Below, in pieces: positions 53,463 to 62,956 of a DNA stretch of 64,000 bases. A program made the position numbers and the translations under genes. This DNA is from Verrucomicrobiota bacterium. Its GTDB lineage: Bacteria; Verrucomicrobiota; Verrucomicrobiia; Opitutales; Opitutaceae. Positions within the stretch are counted from its first letter, which is position 1, and the number at the start of each line of letters is the position of its first letter. Location of the stretch: contig JAEWQP010000030.1 of assembly GCA_023399155.1 (NCBI GenBank), forward strand, positions 124,001 to 188,000, given 5' to 3'. The notes beneath the pieces were generated by a model. The model was not told the origin of the DNA. It ran no database searches and saw only the letters and a list, made by a program, of their open reading frames with translations.

Positions 53463-56195
53463 ATGTGCGGCATGATCACGATTGGCATCATCCGGAACGG
53501 CGGCACCTACCTCGCGCACCATCTGTGGAAAAACGACTACTGGGCGGAAGGCGAGAAGGAGGTGCGTGGCGAATGGATCGGCGAAGGAGCCCGGGCTCTC
53601 GGTCTGACCGGCGAAGTCGCCGATGCGTCGTTCGAAGCGCTGCGCGAGAACCGGCATCCACTGAACGGTGGACCGCTCACGCCGCGCGATTACGCGAACC
53701 GTGTCGCGTTTTTCGACATTCAGCTTTCCGCGCCGAAGGACGTGAGCGTGCTCGCGATGGTCGGCGGCGACGAACGCGTTCGCGCCGCCTTCTCGGACTC
53801 GGTCAAGGTCGTGCTGGCCGAAATGGAACGCTTCGCGGCCGTTCGCGAACGCCGCGGCGATGCCGCGATGAGCGAACAGATTCGCCTTACGGGAAACTTC
53901 ATCGGTGCGTCGTTCCTGCACGACACCAGCCGCGACCTCGATCCGCAGCTCCATGTTCACGCCGTCCTGGCCAACGCCACGTGGGACGGCACGCGCAACG
54001 AGTGGCTTGCGCTGAAGCAAAACGAAATGCTCCGCGCGTCGCCGTATCTCCGCCAAATCCTCTATCGCGAGTTGGCGAGTCGTCTGCGGTCGCTTGGCTA
54101 CGAGCCCTACGAATTGAACTCGAAAGGTTTTTCGGTGCGCGGGGTCGAGCATCTGCGTGAGCGGTTTTCGAAACGCTCGCGCGCCGTCGAGAAACTCGCG
54201 GCCGACTTCGCGGCGGAGAAAGGGCGCAAGCCCACGAAGCGCGAAGTCGAAATCCTCGTCCGCGAATCTCGCGACGACAAACTCACGGAGGTGAGCACAC
54301 CGGAAGTTCGCGCGCGACAACGCGGCGAACTTTCGGCCGTCGAAGCCGACAAACTCGACGCGCTCGTGAATCGGGCGCGAGCGCAGTTGCCGCGCGAGCA
54401 GTGGTCGCACGGCAATGCGCAGACGATCCTCGACGCCGCGCTGCGTCACGTCTTCGAGCGAAACAGCGTCGCGCGCGAGGGCGCAGTACTCGGTGCGGCG
54501 TTGGAGCTGCATCCCGACTTCTTCCGCTGGCGCGATCTACGCGCCGCGCTCGAAGTACATCCGGACGCCATCCGCAAGGACGGCGAGCTGACGCTAAGGA
54601 TGATTCGCCGCGAGGAGGCCGCAACCGTCGAGCGCGTGCGCTCGGGGCGCAACACGCGGTTCGTGCTCGGCGATCCTGCGAATCTGCCGCCGGCGCTGAC
54701 CGCAGGCCAACGCATCGCGGCGTCAGAGATTCTTGGGAGTCGCGACTTCGTCAGTGTGCTGGTCGGCGATGCTGGCACCGGCAAGACGACTGTGCTGACG
54801 GCCATCGAAGGCGCGCACCTCGTTGCCGGTGGCAAACGGTTCATGCCGCTCGCGCCAACGACCAAGGCGAGGGATGCCCTGGTCGAGAGCGGCTTCGATG
54901 CGGCCGACACCGTGCAACGCTTTCTCGTGAGCGAAGCGATGCAGCGCGAGGCCGTCGGCCGGGTGTTGCTCGTGGACGAAGCCGGCCTGCTCTCGACTCA
55001 ACAGCTCGATCATCTGACCAAGGTCGCGCAGGAAGTCCGGGCGCGCGTGCTTCTGGTCGGCGACACGAAACAACACTACAGCGTCGAGCGCGGCGATGCG
55101 TTGCGCAACGTGATCGACCACGCGGACGCTCCGGTCGTCCGGCTTGCCGAGGTGCTGCGCCAGCGCAACGAGTCGGACCGGCAGTTCAGTCGCTTGCTCG
55201 CGTCCGGCGATGCAGCCGAGGCCTTCGCATTTGCCGAGCGGCGCGGCATGATCCGCGAGACTGGCAACGACGATGCGCTCTTCGCGAAAGCAGCGGAGCA
55301 CTTCGTCGGGAACAAGGTGAAGGGCATCGGGACGCTCGTCGTGATTCCGTTCTGGGACGAAATCGAGCGGTTCAATGCGCAGGTGCGGCCCGCGCTCCGC
55401 AAGGCCGGCCTGCTTGGGGACGTCGAGGTGGTTCGTGAGGCCGTGAAGCCCCTGACGTGGACCGCCGAACAGAAGGCGCATTGGGAGCAATACCAGGTTG
55501 GCGACCGGCTGGTCTTTGCGCGGAGCACCCGGTTCTTCAAACGCGGCGCGTCGGCTGAGGTCGTCGCGGTCCTGCGCGACGGCGTCATCGCGCGCGGGCC
55601 GAACGGCCGCGAGGCGAAGCTCACGCGCAATCAGCGCGCTGCTTTCGATGTCGGCCGCGTCCAGTCGCTGGCGGTCGCGGCCGGGGACCGCTTGCTCATT
55701 CGAGGGCGCAATGACGATGCGGGTTTCGCCAATGGCGACTTCAAGGAAGTCGCCCACGTTGATCCCGTCGCGAACCGGATCGTCTTCACGGATGGTCGCG
55801 AGCTGCCGCCGGGCTTCGCCGCGTGGACCTACGGCCACGCGATTACGTCTTATCGCTCGCAGGGCAGCACCTCGGAGGAGTCGCTCCTCGTGCTCGGCGA
55901 AGTCGCGGCACGCGCGCTCGCGCGGCGTCAGTTCTACGTCGGCAACACGCGCTTCCGCGGTGCCCATGCGATCTACGTCGCGAACAAGGACGAGATCCTC
56001 GCGCGGCTGAACCGCACCGACGACGGGCGCGAACTCGCGACCGAGTTCATGCAGCGGCACCGAATGACGGAACGCGAGCGCTTCGTGCCGCGCGTCATTC
56101 GCGACATGCGTCCCGAGGTTCGGGTTGCCTGGCTTGCCGCCACGACGAAGCAGCAACGGACACGACAACAGCGCGCTGAGCGCCGCAGCGTATGA
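53463..56195 (+). CDS. MobF-family relaxase-helicase (TrwC/TraI-like)
   Basis: 910 residues from the ATG at 53463; ATG at 53472 (MITIGIIRNGGTYLAHH) is the other candidate. The relaxase domain (about 1-290) has N-terminal tyrosines, SAPKDVSVLAMV, and the metal-binding DPQLHVHAVLAN near 162 (HxH). The second half is a RecD-like helicase: Walker A VGDAGTGKTTVLTAIEG near 434, LLVDEAGLLSTQQ, and C-terminal AITSYRSQGSTSEESLLVL. It nicks at oriT, stays bound to the 5' end and unwinds DNA for transfer. The next gene starts inside its stop codon. Confidence 0.9.
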   Translation: MCGMITIGIIRNGGTYLAHHLWKNDYWAEGEKEVRGEWIGEGARALGLTGEVADASFEALRENRHPLNGGPLTPRDYANRVAFFDIQLSAPKDVSVLAMVGGDERVRAAFSDSVKVVLAEMERFAAVRERRGDAAMSEQIRLTGNFIGASFLHDTSRDLDPQLHVHAVLANATWDGTRNEWLALKQNEMLRASPYLRQILYRELASRLRSLGYEPYELNSKGFSVRGVEHLRERFSKRSRAVEKLAADFAAEKGRKPTKREVEILVRESRDDKLTEVSTPEVRARQRGELSAVEADKLDALVNRARAQLPREQWSHGNAQTILDAALRHVFERNSVAREGAVLGAALELHPDFFRWRDLRAALEVHPDAIRKDGELTLRMIRREEAATVERVRSGRNTRFVLGDPANLPPALTAGQRIAASEILGSRDFVSVLVGDAGTGKTTVLTAIEGAHLVAGGKRFMPLAPTTKARDALVESGFDAADTVQRFLVSEAMQREAVGRVLLVDEAGLLSTQQLDHLTKVAQEVRARVLLVGDTKQHYSVERGDALRNVIDHADAPVVRLAEVLRQRNESDRQFSRLLASGDAAEAFAFAERRGMIRETGNDDALFAKAAEHFVGNKVKGIGTLVVIPFWDEIERFNAQVRPALRKAGLLGDVEVVREAVKPLTWTAEQKAHWEQYQVGDRLVFARSTRFFKRGASAEVVAVLRDGVIARGPNGREAKLTRNQRAAFDVGRVQSLAVAAGDRLLIRGRNDDAGFANGDFKEVAHVDPVANRIVFTDGRELPPGFAAWTYGHAITSYRSQGSTSEESLLVLGEVAARALARRQFYVGNTRFRGAHAIYVANKDEILARLNRTDDGRELATEFMQRHRMTERERFVPRVIRDMRPEVRVAWLAATTKQQRTRQQRAERRSV

Positions 56196-56584
56196 ACCCG
56201 CCTCCGCCTCTCCGAAAACCGAAGCTGCACTTCGACACGTCCGCGAGCCCGAGCCATGTCACGTTTGACGACGGCAAGAAGGTGCGACGAAACATCCCGT
56301 GGTCCGTCTACGTGGAGGCGTGCTGGAATCACGACGAGACGGAGCTGATCCGGGTCCTCATCGGCGATTGGCTCGTCTTGCTGCGCGGTCACAACCTCGG
56401 GCCTCTATTCGTCGCGATTGAGGAGCAGACGTTGGTTCGGGTTCGCGCTATTCCCGAGCTGGCACAGGAGCGCGACCGCGAGAGCGACACTTTTGTCTCT
56501 GATCTGAAGTTCGGTCGTCCGCCGCCGAAACCGCTCGGCGGCGAGCGCCTCGGGCAAATTGAGTTCGATCTGTCGGGCCGGTAG
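56192..56584 (+). CDS. Hypothetical protein coupled to the relaxase
   Basis: 130 residues, soluble, proline-rich at both ends (MNPPPPLRKPKLHFDTS; FGRPPPKPLGG). No family is recognised. ATGA overlap with the relaxase gene and a terminator downstream show it is the last gene of the relaxase transcript. A role in DNA processing is possible by position only. Confidence 0.65.
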   Translation: MNPPPPLRKPKLHFDTSASPSHVTFDDGKKVRRNIPWSVYVEACWNHDETELIRVLIGDWLVLLRGHNLGPLFVAIEEQTLVRVRAIPELAQERDRESDTFVSDLKFGRPPPKPLGGERLGQIEFDLSGR

Positions 56585-56670
56585 TTGCGCGCGGATACAC
56601 TGGGGAGAGATTTGCGGACTTGCCGAAACCGCGAGCGGGTATCATTCCGGAATTCCTCCCATCCACCCGC

Positions 56671-56712
56671 TGCCCCCGGCTGAGCGCGTAGCGCCGCCGG
56701 GGGCACTCTTTT
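56671..56712 (+). terminator. Intrinsic terminator of the relaxase transcript
   Basis: Arms TGCCCCCGGC (56671-56680) and GCCGGGGGCA (56696-56705) followed by CTCTTTT. It lies about 90 bases past the stop of the 130-residue protein gene. Confidence 0.8.
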
Positions 56713-56770
56713 GAGGGGCGATAGTCGGTGATCGTGTCGGGAACGACCCGATTTCAGGTTCCAAAACTTG

Positions 56771-56792
56771 CCCTACCTAATTTTCGGTAGGG
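56771..56792. promoter_or_regulatory. Palindrome related to the oriT-region repeat
   Basis: CCCTACC and GGTAGGG flank an AT-rich centre. Read on the minus strand it contains CTACCGAAAA, which also starts the repeat at 53203. The two copies flank the relaxase gene and precede two transfer operons, suggesting a shared regulator. Confidence 0.45.
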
Positions 56793-56925
56793 ACCCCGCA
56801 TTGAACGGGAACGGCGCGTTGCCTTTCTCCACAAGCACGCGAATCGACGGCCACGAGAAAGTCGTGGCGACGAGGTGCGTGGGACACGGCCCCCTCAAGC
56901 GCCGGCTTCGAATCCGGAGATGACC

Positions 56926-57342
56926 ATGACAACCTTGATCCTCGTTACGCCCTACGTGGCGTTGGTTCTCGGTGCGGCGATGATGGCGAAGGCGCTGCAC
57001 CTTTACTCGGAAAGCCGTCCGCAGACGGCGGACGGCAACAGCCGGCGCAAACTCGCGCTGCTGTTCATGACGGCATTGGCAATGCCAACCCTCGCGCACG
57101 CTCAGGCCGTCGACCTGCGCACTGCCACCGAATCGGGCAACGCGATCATCATGTATCTGAGCGGCGTATTCGCCGCAGTCGGCATCGTGGCTGCCGGTGT
57201 CGCCATGATGATGGGCCGTCAGTCCATCGCGAAGTGGGCGTTCGCCGGTGCGATGGTCAGCGGCCTCGCCTTCGCGATCGTGCGCACGATGTGGAGTAAC
57301 ATGGGCCTCGAAGCCTCGGGCGTCAGCACTTTCGCGCCCTGA
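56926..57342 (+). CDS. TrbC/VirB2-like conjugative pilin
   Basis: 138 residues from ATG at 56926, 6 bases after a CCGGAG Shine-Dalgarno. A long N-terminal leader with a cleavage-like ALAMPTLAHAQA is followed by a mature part with two hydrophobic spans around IIMYLSGVFAAVGIVAAGV and WAFAGAMVSGLAFAIV. This is the VirB2/TrbC pilin plan. It is the first gene of the secretion operon and would form the pilus after export and processing. Confidence 0.8.
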   Translation: MTTLILVTPYVALVLGAAMMAKALHLYSESRPQTADGNSRRKLALLFMTALAMPTLAHAQAVDLRTATESGNAIIMYLSGVFAAVGIVAAGVAMMMGRQSIAKWAFAGAMVSGLAFAIVRTMWSNMGLEASGVSTFAP

Positions 57343-57366
57343 TTCGAAACCGAAACGTTCCGAACC

Positions 57367-57984
57367 ATGAACAGCACGCAGCTCAACGAACACGACGCCA
57401 ACCAGGGCGCACAGTCATCCGGGGAGTTCCTCGGCATGACCGGCAACTCTGGCTGGTACCTGCTGGGGTCCGGCGGCGCGACGATCATGATGGTCATCCT
57501 CCTGTGGGGTGTCCTCGGGGTCTCGCTGCTGCTGTGCCTGTTCGTCGGGCTGGTGCTGTGCCTTGGTTCGGTGGCCTACGTCTTTGCGCTGAAGAACAAC
57601 AAGCCGGAACACTACGACACGGACTTCTTCGAGTCCGCGCTCGTGGAGTCCGGTGTGCTGGCGTTCCGCTTCGGCCCGCGTGACCGGCGTCCGTCGAATC
57701 CCTTCACGGATGCCGGCGACGCGGCGACGGTCACACTCAATGCGAAGGCCGCGAAACGTGCGGACCGCTCTGTGTCCGCCGGTCGTGCGCGTGCCGGGGC
57801 GAAGCGCGTTGTTCGCCCGCTGGCAACAGACGCCGCCAGCATCGGCGAAAAACCGGTGTCTTCGCGCGGCAAGGCGAAGGCTGGGCCGGTCGTGGCGCGC
57901 GCGGAGTATGTGCAACTGCAAGAGAAGCTCTCGACGACCGAGGAGCTTCTCGAAGACGCCCTCGCGGAGGCGGTGGAGGACTGA
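57367..57984 (+). CDS. VirB3/TrbD-like membrane protein with long C-terminal extension
   Basis: 205 residues. Two hydrophobic spans (about 32-75) are followed by NKPEHYDTDFFESALV. Size and position between pilin and VirB4 genes fit VirB3/TrbD. Residues after about 100 form an Ala/Arg/Lys-rich linker and end in a short coiled coil (KLSTTEELLEDALAEAVED), which is unusual because VirB3 is normally about 100 residues. Family membership rests partly on gene order. The virB4 ATG follows 2 bases after its stop. Confidence 0.62.
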   Translation: MNSTQLNEHDANQGAQSSGEFLGMTGNSGWYLLGSGGATIMMVILLWGVLGVSLLLCLFVGLVLCLGSVAYVFALKNNKPEHYDTDFFESALVESGVLAFRFGPRDRRPSNPFTDAGDAATVTLNAKAAKRADRSVSAGRARAGAKRVVRPLATDAASIGEKPVSSRGKAKAGPVVARAEYVQLQEKLSTTEELLEDALAEAVED

Positions 57985-57986
57985 CC

Positions 57987-60689
57987 ATGCGCGTCGAAGC
58001 CCCTGACGGCTACTTCGGTGAAGACATGATTGTCTTCGAAGGACTGCACCGCGGCGGCTTCATCTCGCGCGGTTTCGAAATCATCGCGCCCGACCTGGAG
58101 CAGGCCGATCCGGTCCATCACAACGCGTTTGAATCCGATCTCGTCGCGTTGCTCTCCGTGCTGAAGCCCGACTGGCGGATGCAGGTGCAGTGGACGACGG
58201 ACTCGAACTATCGCGCTGCGCTTCACCACTACCGCGACGACACGCTCAAGCATTCGACGAACGCGTGGAGCACGCGCCAGCGCAACGAACGCTTCGTGCG
58301 CTACACGCGTCTCGCAGAGGACGGCGTGCTCCGTCGCGAACGCCTCCGCCTCTACTTCACCATGCCGGTCGATGGCGACGCGCTCGGTCAGAAGGCGGGA
58401 CGCCTCACGACCGAGGCGTTGCTCAACGCCTACGGCGAGCAGTTCAAGCAAACCGGCCAGTTCCTGCAGGCGCTGTTCGGCGGCAGTGGCGGACAAGTCC
58501 GCCCGATGACCAACGCCGATCACTTCCTGCACTACCTCGAATTTCTGAATCCGTCGCTGCCGGAGCAGCGCGTCACCGATCCGCTGGAGTTCTTCGATCC
58601 GGCAAAGTCGATCCAGGAGAACTGCTGGCACGGCGAGGGTCGTCCGCTCGAAAAGCCCGACACGGGTTTCTACCTCGATGGTTACTACCACGGGATGCTC
58701 GTCCTGAAGGCGCTGCCGAAACGGACGCGGCCGAGCATCGCCTACATCCTCACGAAGCTCGGCTTCCGGGAGTATGCGATCACCGTCAACGTCGAGGCCG
58801 TCGACGTGGAGGAGTTGATCGAAAAGGAGCAGAAGGAGCTGAACCGCGTCGAGGGCGACTACGAGAGCATCAAGAAGGTGAAGCTCCTCGCGGCCATGAA
58901 GACGAAGGCTGCGAAGATCGCGCGCTACTCCAACGGCGACAGTTCACCCTACCGCATCCAATACATCATCCGCGCGTGGGATCGCAGCCGCGAGGAGCTG
59001 CGCGCGAAGTTGACCGCGCTGAAAGCCGCGGTCGGCAGTATGGAGCGTGCGCAGGCTTACGAGCCCGCGCTCGAACCTTCCGCGCGCAACTTTTTCTACT
59101 GCTCGTGGCCGGGATGGACGTTCAGCCGCTACAACGCACTCTGGCACGACTACGACGACGCGCTCGTCGCGAACATCCTGCCGTTCTCCTCGACACCGGT
59201 CGCGCATCTGGAAAACGCGGAGTTCATCTACGAGGGACCGAACGGAAATCTTGTCGGTGGCAGAACGTTCGTCGGCGAGGGCAACAGCCAGACGCCGCAG
59301 AACGCCGTCGTCATCGGCACGACCGGCTCGGGCAAGAGCGTCAACGTCATCGATATTCTCACGCAGACCGAACCGTTCTACGCCTACACGATGATCGTGG
59401 AGGAAGGTGAGTCCTACACGACTTACGCCAAGACCGTCGATCCGACGACGGAGCCGATCATCGTTCAGGCGAACGGGAAGCTCACCATGAACTATCTGGA
59501 CACGCGCGGTCTGCCGTTGTCCGGGTTGCACCTCAGCGCGGCGGCTGCACTGCCGATGCTCATGGTCGGTCAGTCGAAGGACGAGGACTGCACAAAGCTC
59601 CGGCAGGCGCTGCTCTCGAACGCTATCGGCCGGCTCTACGAAGACTTTTCTCGCTGGTATCTGAACAAGCACCCGGATGAACGCCTCACGCTCGCGCGCC
59701 GCGCCTACGCGCTCGACGCTTATCGGCGTGAACGCATGGGACCGCAGGCCACGGAACTCGACGCGTTTCTCGAGTTCGCGGAATTCGAAACCGCGAAATC
59801 AGATGAAGCGGCCGCGTTCCTGGCGCGTGCCGATGAGGGCGAGGTCACGCGCTTCGCGAAAGAAGCGGCCGGCGCGCAGCAACTCCGCGATCTGATCTTC
59901 TCGCGGTTCACTCCGGCGGAGCAACCGCAGCACGGGCATTTGCAGGAACTGCTTTCGGCTGAGGCCTCCGGCCCGCACGCGGACGAGATGCGCTACCTCG
60001 CCACTCTGCTTGAGCCGTGGTCGGCCGGCGGCAGCTACGGCGAACTCTTCGACGGCGTCTCGAACGTGAACCTCACCGGGAAGATCGCTCACTTCGAACT
60101 CGGCTACATCCCGGAGTCGGCGGAGGAGCTGAAAGCCGCCGCCGCGTTCCTCATCGCGAACTACACGCGCTCGCACATGATGCGCCTACCGCGCGCACTG
60201 CGGAAGCGGAACATATTCGAGGAGGTCGCGCGTTTCTCCCTCGTGCCGTCCGGCAAGAAGGTGTTGCGCGAGTCCTACCAACAGCTCCGCAAATACAACG
60301 TCTGGAACGTCGCGACTGTTCAGAACTACGAGCAGTTCAAATCGTCGGACATCCGCGGCGCGGTTCTGGGCAACAGCCGCATCCTTTTCCTTCTCCGGCA
60401 GAGCGACCGCTCCGACATCGAAGATCTCGGCCAGGACTTCCCGATTCCCGAAGCGGTGAAGGATGCGGTGATGAGTCACCCCGAGCCGGAGAAGCTGATC
60501 GGAAAGAAGTTCTCGCAGTTCACCTACTACCACACCGACGAGCGCCGTCCCCTGATCGTCACCATGCGTAACGTCGCGTCGCGGGAGATGCTCTACTGCG
60601 CGTCGAGCTCCGGCGCGCATTTCGACCAACGCCAGAAAGCCCTGAGAGGCCACGCCGACATCGTCGAGGCCATCGTCGCCAACGCCTGA
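57987..60689 (+). CDS. virB4: VirB4/TraC-type conjugative ATPase
   Basis: 900 residues. The N-terminal half is the VirB4/CagE domain; the C-terminal half is an ATPase with Walker A GTTGSGKSVNVIDIL near 444-452 and a late conserved VATVQNYEQFKSSDIRG, then GNSRILFLLRQSDRSD. VirB4 is the energy source for pilus assembly and substrate movement at the inner membrane. It is tightly packed between the VirB3-like gene and the next gene (7-base gap). Confidence 0.9.
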   Translation: MRVEAPDGYFGEDMIVFEGLHRGGFISRGFEIIAPDLEQADPVHHNAFESDLVALLSVLKPDWRMQVQWTTDSNYRAALHHYRDDTLKHSTNAWSTRQRNERFVRYTRLAEDGVLRRERLRLYFTMPVDGDALGQKAGRLTTEALLNAYGEQFKQTGQFLQALFGGSGGQVRPMTNADHFLHYLEFLNPSLPEQRVTDPLEFFDPAKSIQENCWHGEGRPLEKPDTGFYLDGYYHGMLVLKALPKRTRPSIAYILTKLGFREYAITVNVEAVDVEELIEKEQKELNRVEGDYESIKKVKLLAAMKTKAAKIARYSNGDSSPYRIQYIIRAWDRSREELRAKLTALKAAVGSMERAQAYEPALEPSARNFFYCSWPGWTFSRYNALWHDYDDALVANILPFSSTPVAHLENAEFIYEGPNGNLVGGRTFVGEGNSQTPQNAVVIGTTGSGKSVNVIDILTQTEPFYAYTMIVEEGESYTTYAKTVDPTTEPIIVQANGKLTMNYLDTRGLPLSGLHLSAAAALPMLMVGQSKDEDCTKLRQALLSNAIGRLYEDFSRWYLNKHPDERLTLARRAYALDAYRRERMGPQATELDAFLEFAEFETAKSDEAAAFLARADEGEVTRFAKEAAGAQQLRDLIFSRFTPAEQPQHGHLQELLSAEASGPHADEMRYLATLLEPWSAGGSYGELFDGVSNVNLTGKIAHFELGYIPESAEELKAAAAFLIANYTRSHMMRLPRALRKRNIFEEVARFSLVPSGKKVLRESYQQLRKYNVWNVATVQNYEQFKSSDIRGAVLGNSRILFLLRQSDRSDIEDLGQDFPIPEAVKDAVMSHPEPEKLIGKKFSQFTYYHTDERRPLIVTMRNVASREMLYCASSSGAHFDQRQKALRGHADIVEAIVANA

Positions 60690-60696
60690 AACCACC

Positions 60697-61344
60697 ATGA
60701 AAACGAAATCCGAAATTCAAGCCGAGGCCCAGCAACTGACGATTCTCGGCCGTCAGTATCAGAACGAACAGAGCCAGGTCATCGTCAACGATGCCGTGAT
60801 CGCCATGCCGCGTGTGCTGATGACGCTGCCCGAGGCGCAACTTGTCGCGCGGCCGGTGCCGGTCGCCGAAGGCGAGGCAACGCTCGCGCCGCGCAACATG
60901 CGCCACATCGAAGCGGCGCTCGAAGGCGGCGAGCTGGTGTTCCGGCTCATGGAGCGCGAGACTGATTACTCCGGAGCGAGCGACGACGAGCCGTCGCCGG
61001 TCATGTCGAGTCGCTCCGCATACGACGTGCTGCGCACCGGCTACGAACTCGTCGAGGAGGAGCGCCTCGCGGCCGAACTCGAACGATTCGCGGAGCGCAG
61101 CGAAGATCGCGACGCACCGGCTGACGGCGAATCCGTCGCCGAGGTCGAAGCGATTCTCGAAACGAATCTTCTGCCGCACGCGGACCGTCTACGCACGAAA
61201 GCCGAGATCGTCGCATTTCTCTCCGGACGCATGGAGCCGAGCGCATTCATCGCGAACGCCATCGAACGACAGTGCGAGCGCGAAGGCCACGTCCTGCGCC
61301 GCACTCAACGCCACGAAATCAAACTTACCATCGATGAATCCTGA
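60697..61344 (+). CDS. Hypothetical protein of the conjugation operon
   Basis: 215 residues, acidic, soluble, no signal peptide. No family recognised. The C-terminal part has a helical segment AEIVAFLSGRMEPSAFIANA. It lies inside the secretion operon, 7 bases after virB4, with protein-like codon use, so it is a real gene. Its role in transfer is unknown. Confidence 0.65.
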   Translation: MKTKSEIQAEAQQLTILGRQYQNEQSQVIVNDAVIAMPRVLMTLPEAQLVARPVPVAEGEATLAPRNMRHIEAALEGGELVFRLMERETDYSGASDDEPSPVMSSRSAYDVLRTGYELVEEERLAAELERFAERSEDRDAPADGESVAEVEAILETNLLPHADRLRTKAEIVAFLSGRMEPSAFIANAIERQCEREGHVLRRTQRHEIKLTIDES

Positions 61345-61363
61345 ACTCAACCGCAGGCCACCC

Positions 61364-61858
61364 ATGCAACGATTCCTGGACACTGTCAGTTGGTTGTCGC
61401 CCTACCTGCTTGGGCTCTTCCCGCTTCTCGTGATCGCGCTGCTCACCTCGGGCTGTGCGACAGCGAGTGCAGACTCCGCCGGACGAACCCGCAACTTCGC
61501 CACCACTGCCACGACCACGGCCGCCGGTGCCTACATCGGAGCGCACAACAGCAACGACCCGGCGAAAGGCGCGGCCATTGGCGCAGCGGCAGGGTTCGTC
61601 ACAGGCGAGGCGATCAACTACTTCAACAACAAGGCGCAGAAGGAGGCGTTCATCGCGGGGTACGAGAAGGGCCAGTCGAACGCGGTGAAGCAGCAATACT
61701 GGATTGCGCGGGATAATCAGCGTCCCCGCACCGACGACGGTTACGAGGAAGGCTACTACGAAATCGAAGTGCCCGCGACGGAGCGCGACGGCGTCCGCCG
61801 TGAGCCCACAAAACGCGTCATCCGCGTGGTGATGCCCAAGGAGGAAACTGGGTCATGA
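61364..61858 (+). CDS. Lipoprotein with glycine-zipper domain (conjugation operon)
   Basis: 164 residues from ATG at 61364 (ATG at 61334 also possible, overlapping the upstream gene). Signal and lipobox VIALLTSGC, then a glycine zipper AAGAYIGAHNSNDPAKGAAI with GAAAGFVTGEA, then a conserved GYEEGYYEIEVPATERDGVR. Glycine-zipper lipoproteins often sit in or near the outer membrane. It could be a channel or VirB7-like component, inferred from context. The next gene starts in its stop codon (ATGA). Confidence 0.7.
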   Translation: MQRFLDTVSWLSPYLLGLFPLLVIALLTSGCATASADSAGRTRNFATTATTTAAGAYIGAHNSNDPAKGAAIGAAAGFVTGEAINYFNNKAQKEAFIAGYEKGQSNAVKQQYWIARDNQRPRTDDGYEEGYYEIEVPATERDGVRREPTKRVIRVVMPKEETGS

Positions 61859-62664
61859 AGAAGACACTCGCACTTATTCTCGTTGCCGCGACGGCGGCCG
61901 TTCCTGCGTCAGCGCAGTGGGCGGTGTTCGACGTCGCGAGCCTGCAACAGAGCATCACGAACTACTCCGCGTTGACGCGGCAGATCGCGAACCAAGCTTC
62001 GCAGATCAACAACCAGGTTCAGCAAATCCGCCAAATGGAGACGCAGCTCAACCGCGTCGGCGACATGGCGAATTTCAGGAATCTGGTCGGCTTCTCGGAG
62101 TTCCGCCTCGATCTCGGCCTACCGACGCAAATTCGCACCTGGTCTGACCGGCTCGCGCGCGTCAATGGTCAGGGCCTCTTCGGCGACACGCGCGGTGGAA
62201 TCTTCCCCGCGATCAACATCCAGTTCCCGGACTTCGATGGCGGGCGGATATCGCGTGACCCGCAGGTCTTCAAACAGTCGCACGACATCGTCGTCGCCGT
62301 GGACGAGTTTAAGACTGTGCAGAACGACGTCTATCAACGCCGGGAAGATCTGAAGCGCGCCATCGCTCGGACAAGCGAAGCGATGCAGGCCGCGACGACC
62401 GAGGCGGAGCAACAGAAGCTCCAGGCGGTGCTGGAGGCTCAGTATGGACAACTCGCCGCGGTCGATGCCGAGGTGGCGCTGAGCGCTGCTGAAGTTCAGG
62501 TCAAAGCGGCGGAGGCAACCGCGATGAACAACGCTAAGCATGCCGCTGAAGCTGAGACTCGGCGAACGCTCGCTCAGCAGGAAGTCGGAAAGGTTTCCAC
62601 CACGTTCATCCCGACCTACGAGTGCATGCTCCAGTATGTCACGGAACGCCGACTTTCACCGTAA
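61855..62664 (+). CDS. TrbJ/VirB5-like secreted protein
   Basis: 269 residues. Signal peptide (MKKTLALILVAATAAVPASA) and a mature start QWAVFDVASLQQSITNYSAL, then QIANQASQINNQVQQIRQME, typical of TrbJ/VirB5. Long helices dominate the C-terminal half. VirB5 proteins are minor pilus components used for recipient contact. ATG overlaps the upstream stop. Confidence 0.82.
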   Translation: MKKTLALILVAATAAVPASAQWAVFDVASLQQSITNYSALTRQIANQASQINNQVQQIRQMETQLNRVGDMANFRNLVGFSEFRLDLGLPTQIRTWSDRLARVNGQGLFGDTRGGIFPAINIQFPDFDGGRISRDPQVFKQSHDIVVAVDEFKTVQNDVYQRREDLKRAIARTSEAMQAATTEAEQQKLQAVLEAQYGQLAAVDAEVALSAAEVQVKAAEATAMNNAKHAAEAETRRTLAQQEVGKVSTTFIPTYECMLQYVTERRLSP

Positions 62665-62709
62665 ATGGACAGTGCAACCTTTTCCCAATTGTTAGGTCAA
62701 TTGCCGAGC

Positions 62710-62949
62710 ATGATTACCAAGCTCACTGCCGGAGGTGTGCTCCTCGCACTCCTACTCACTGGATGCACGGATCGCGAAGCGGAGGCTCGGCGTGCCCGCG
62801 AGGAAGCGGAAGCCAAAGCGCGGGCCGAGGCGGCACGTAAGGAAATGGACGCGCTGCCGAAGGCGTTCCAGACCCCCGACTACTTCAAGAAAAACCAGCC
62901 GGAGAAGAAGCCCGAACCCGCGCCCGAAGCGAAGAAGCAAACACCCTGA
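62710..62949 (+). CDS. Small lipoprotein (TrbK-like position)
   Basis: 79 residues from MITKLTAGGVLLALLLTGC at 62710, a textbook lipoprotein signal. ATG at 62665, directly after the previous stop, would add 15 residues. The mature part is a charged helix (EAEARRAREEAEAKARAEAA) and a Pro/Lys-rich tail. Between TrbJ- and TrbL-like genes, this is the usual place of TrbK-type entry-exclusion lipoproteins. The assignment is by position. Confidence 0.65.
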   Translation: MITKLTAGGVLLALLLTGCTDREAEARRAREEAEAKARAEAARKEMDALPKAFQTPDYFKKNQPEKKPEPAPEAKKQTP

Positions 62950-62956
62950 TTGATTC

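Larger units (their letters stand above)
56585..56925. other. Intergenic region before the type IV secretion operon
   Basis: About 340 bases with no gene. It holds the relaxase-operon terminator (56671-56712), a palindrome at 56771-56792 and, beyond it, the presumed promoter of the secretion genes. A frame on the plus strand upstream of the pilin start is GC-rich filler. Confidence 0.45.

Noticed and set aside
52335..54512. A 725-codon open frame on the minus strand across the coupling protein and relaxase genes
   Set aside because: It is antisense to the relaxase and out of frame with the coupling protein. The translation has no domain, while both overlapping genes have clear motifs.
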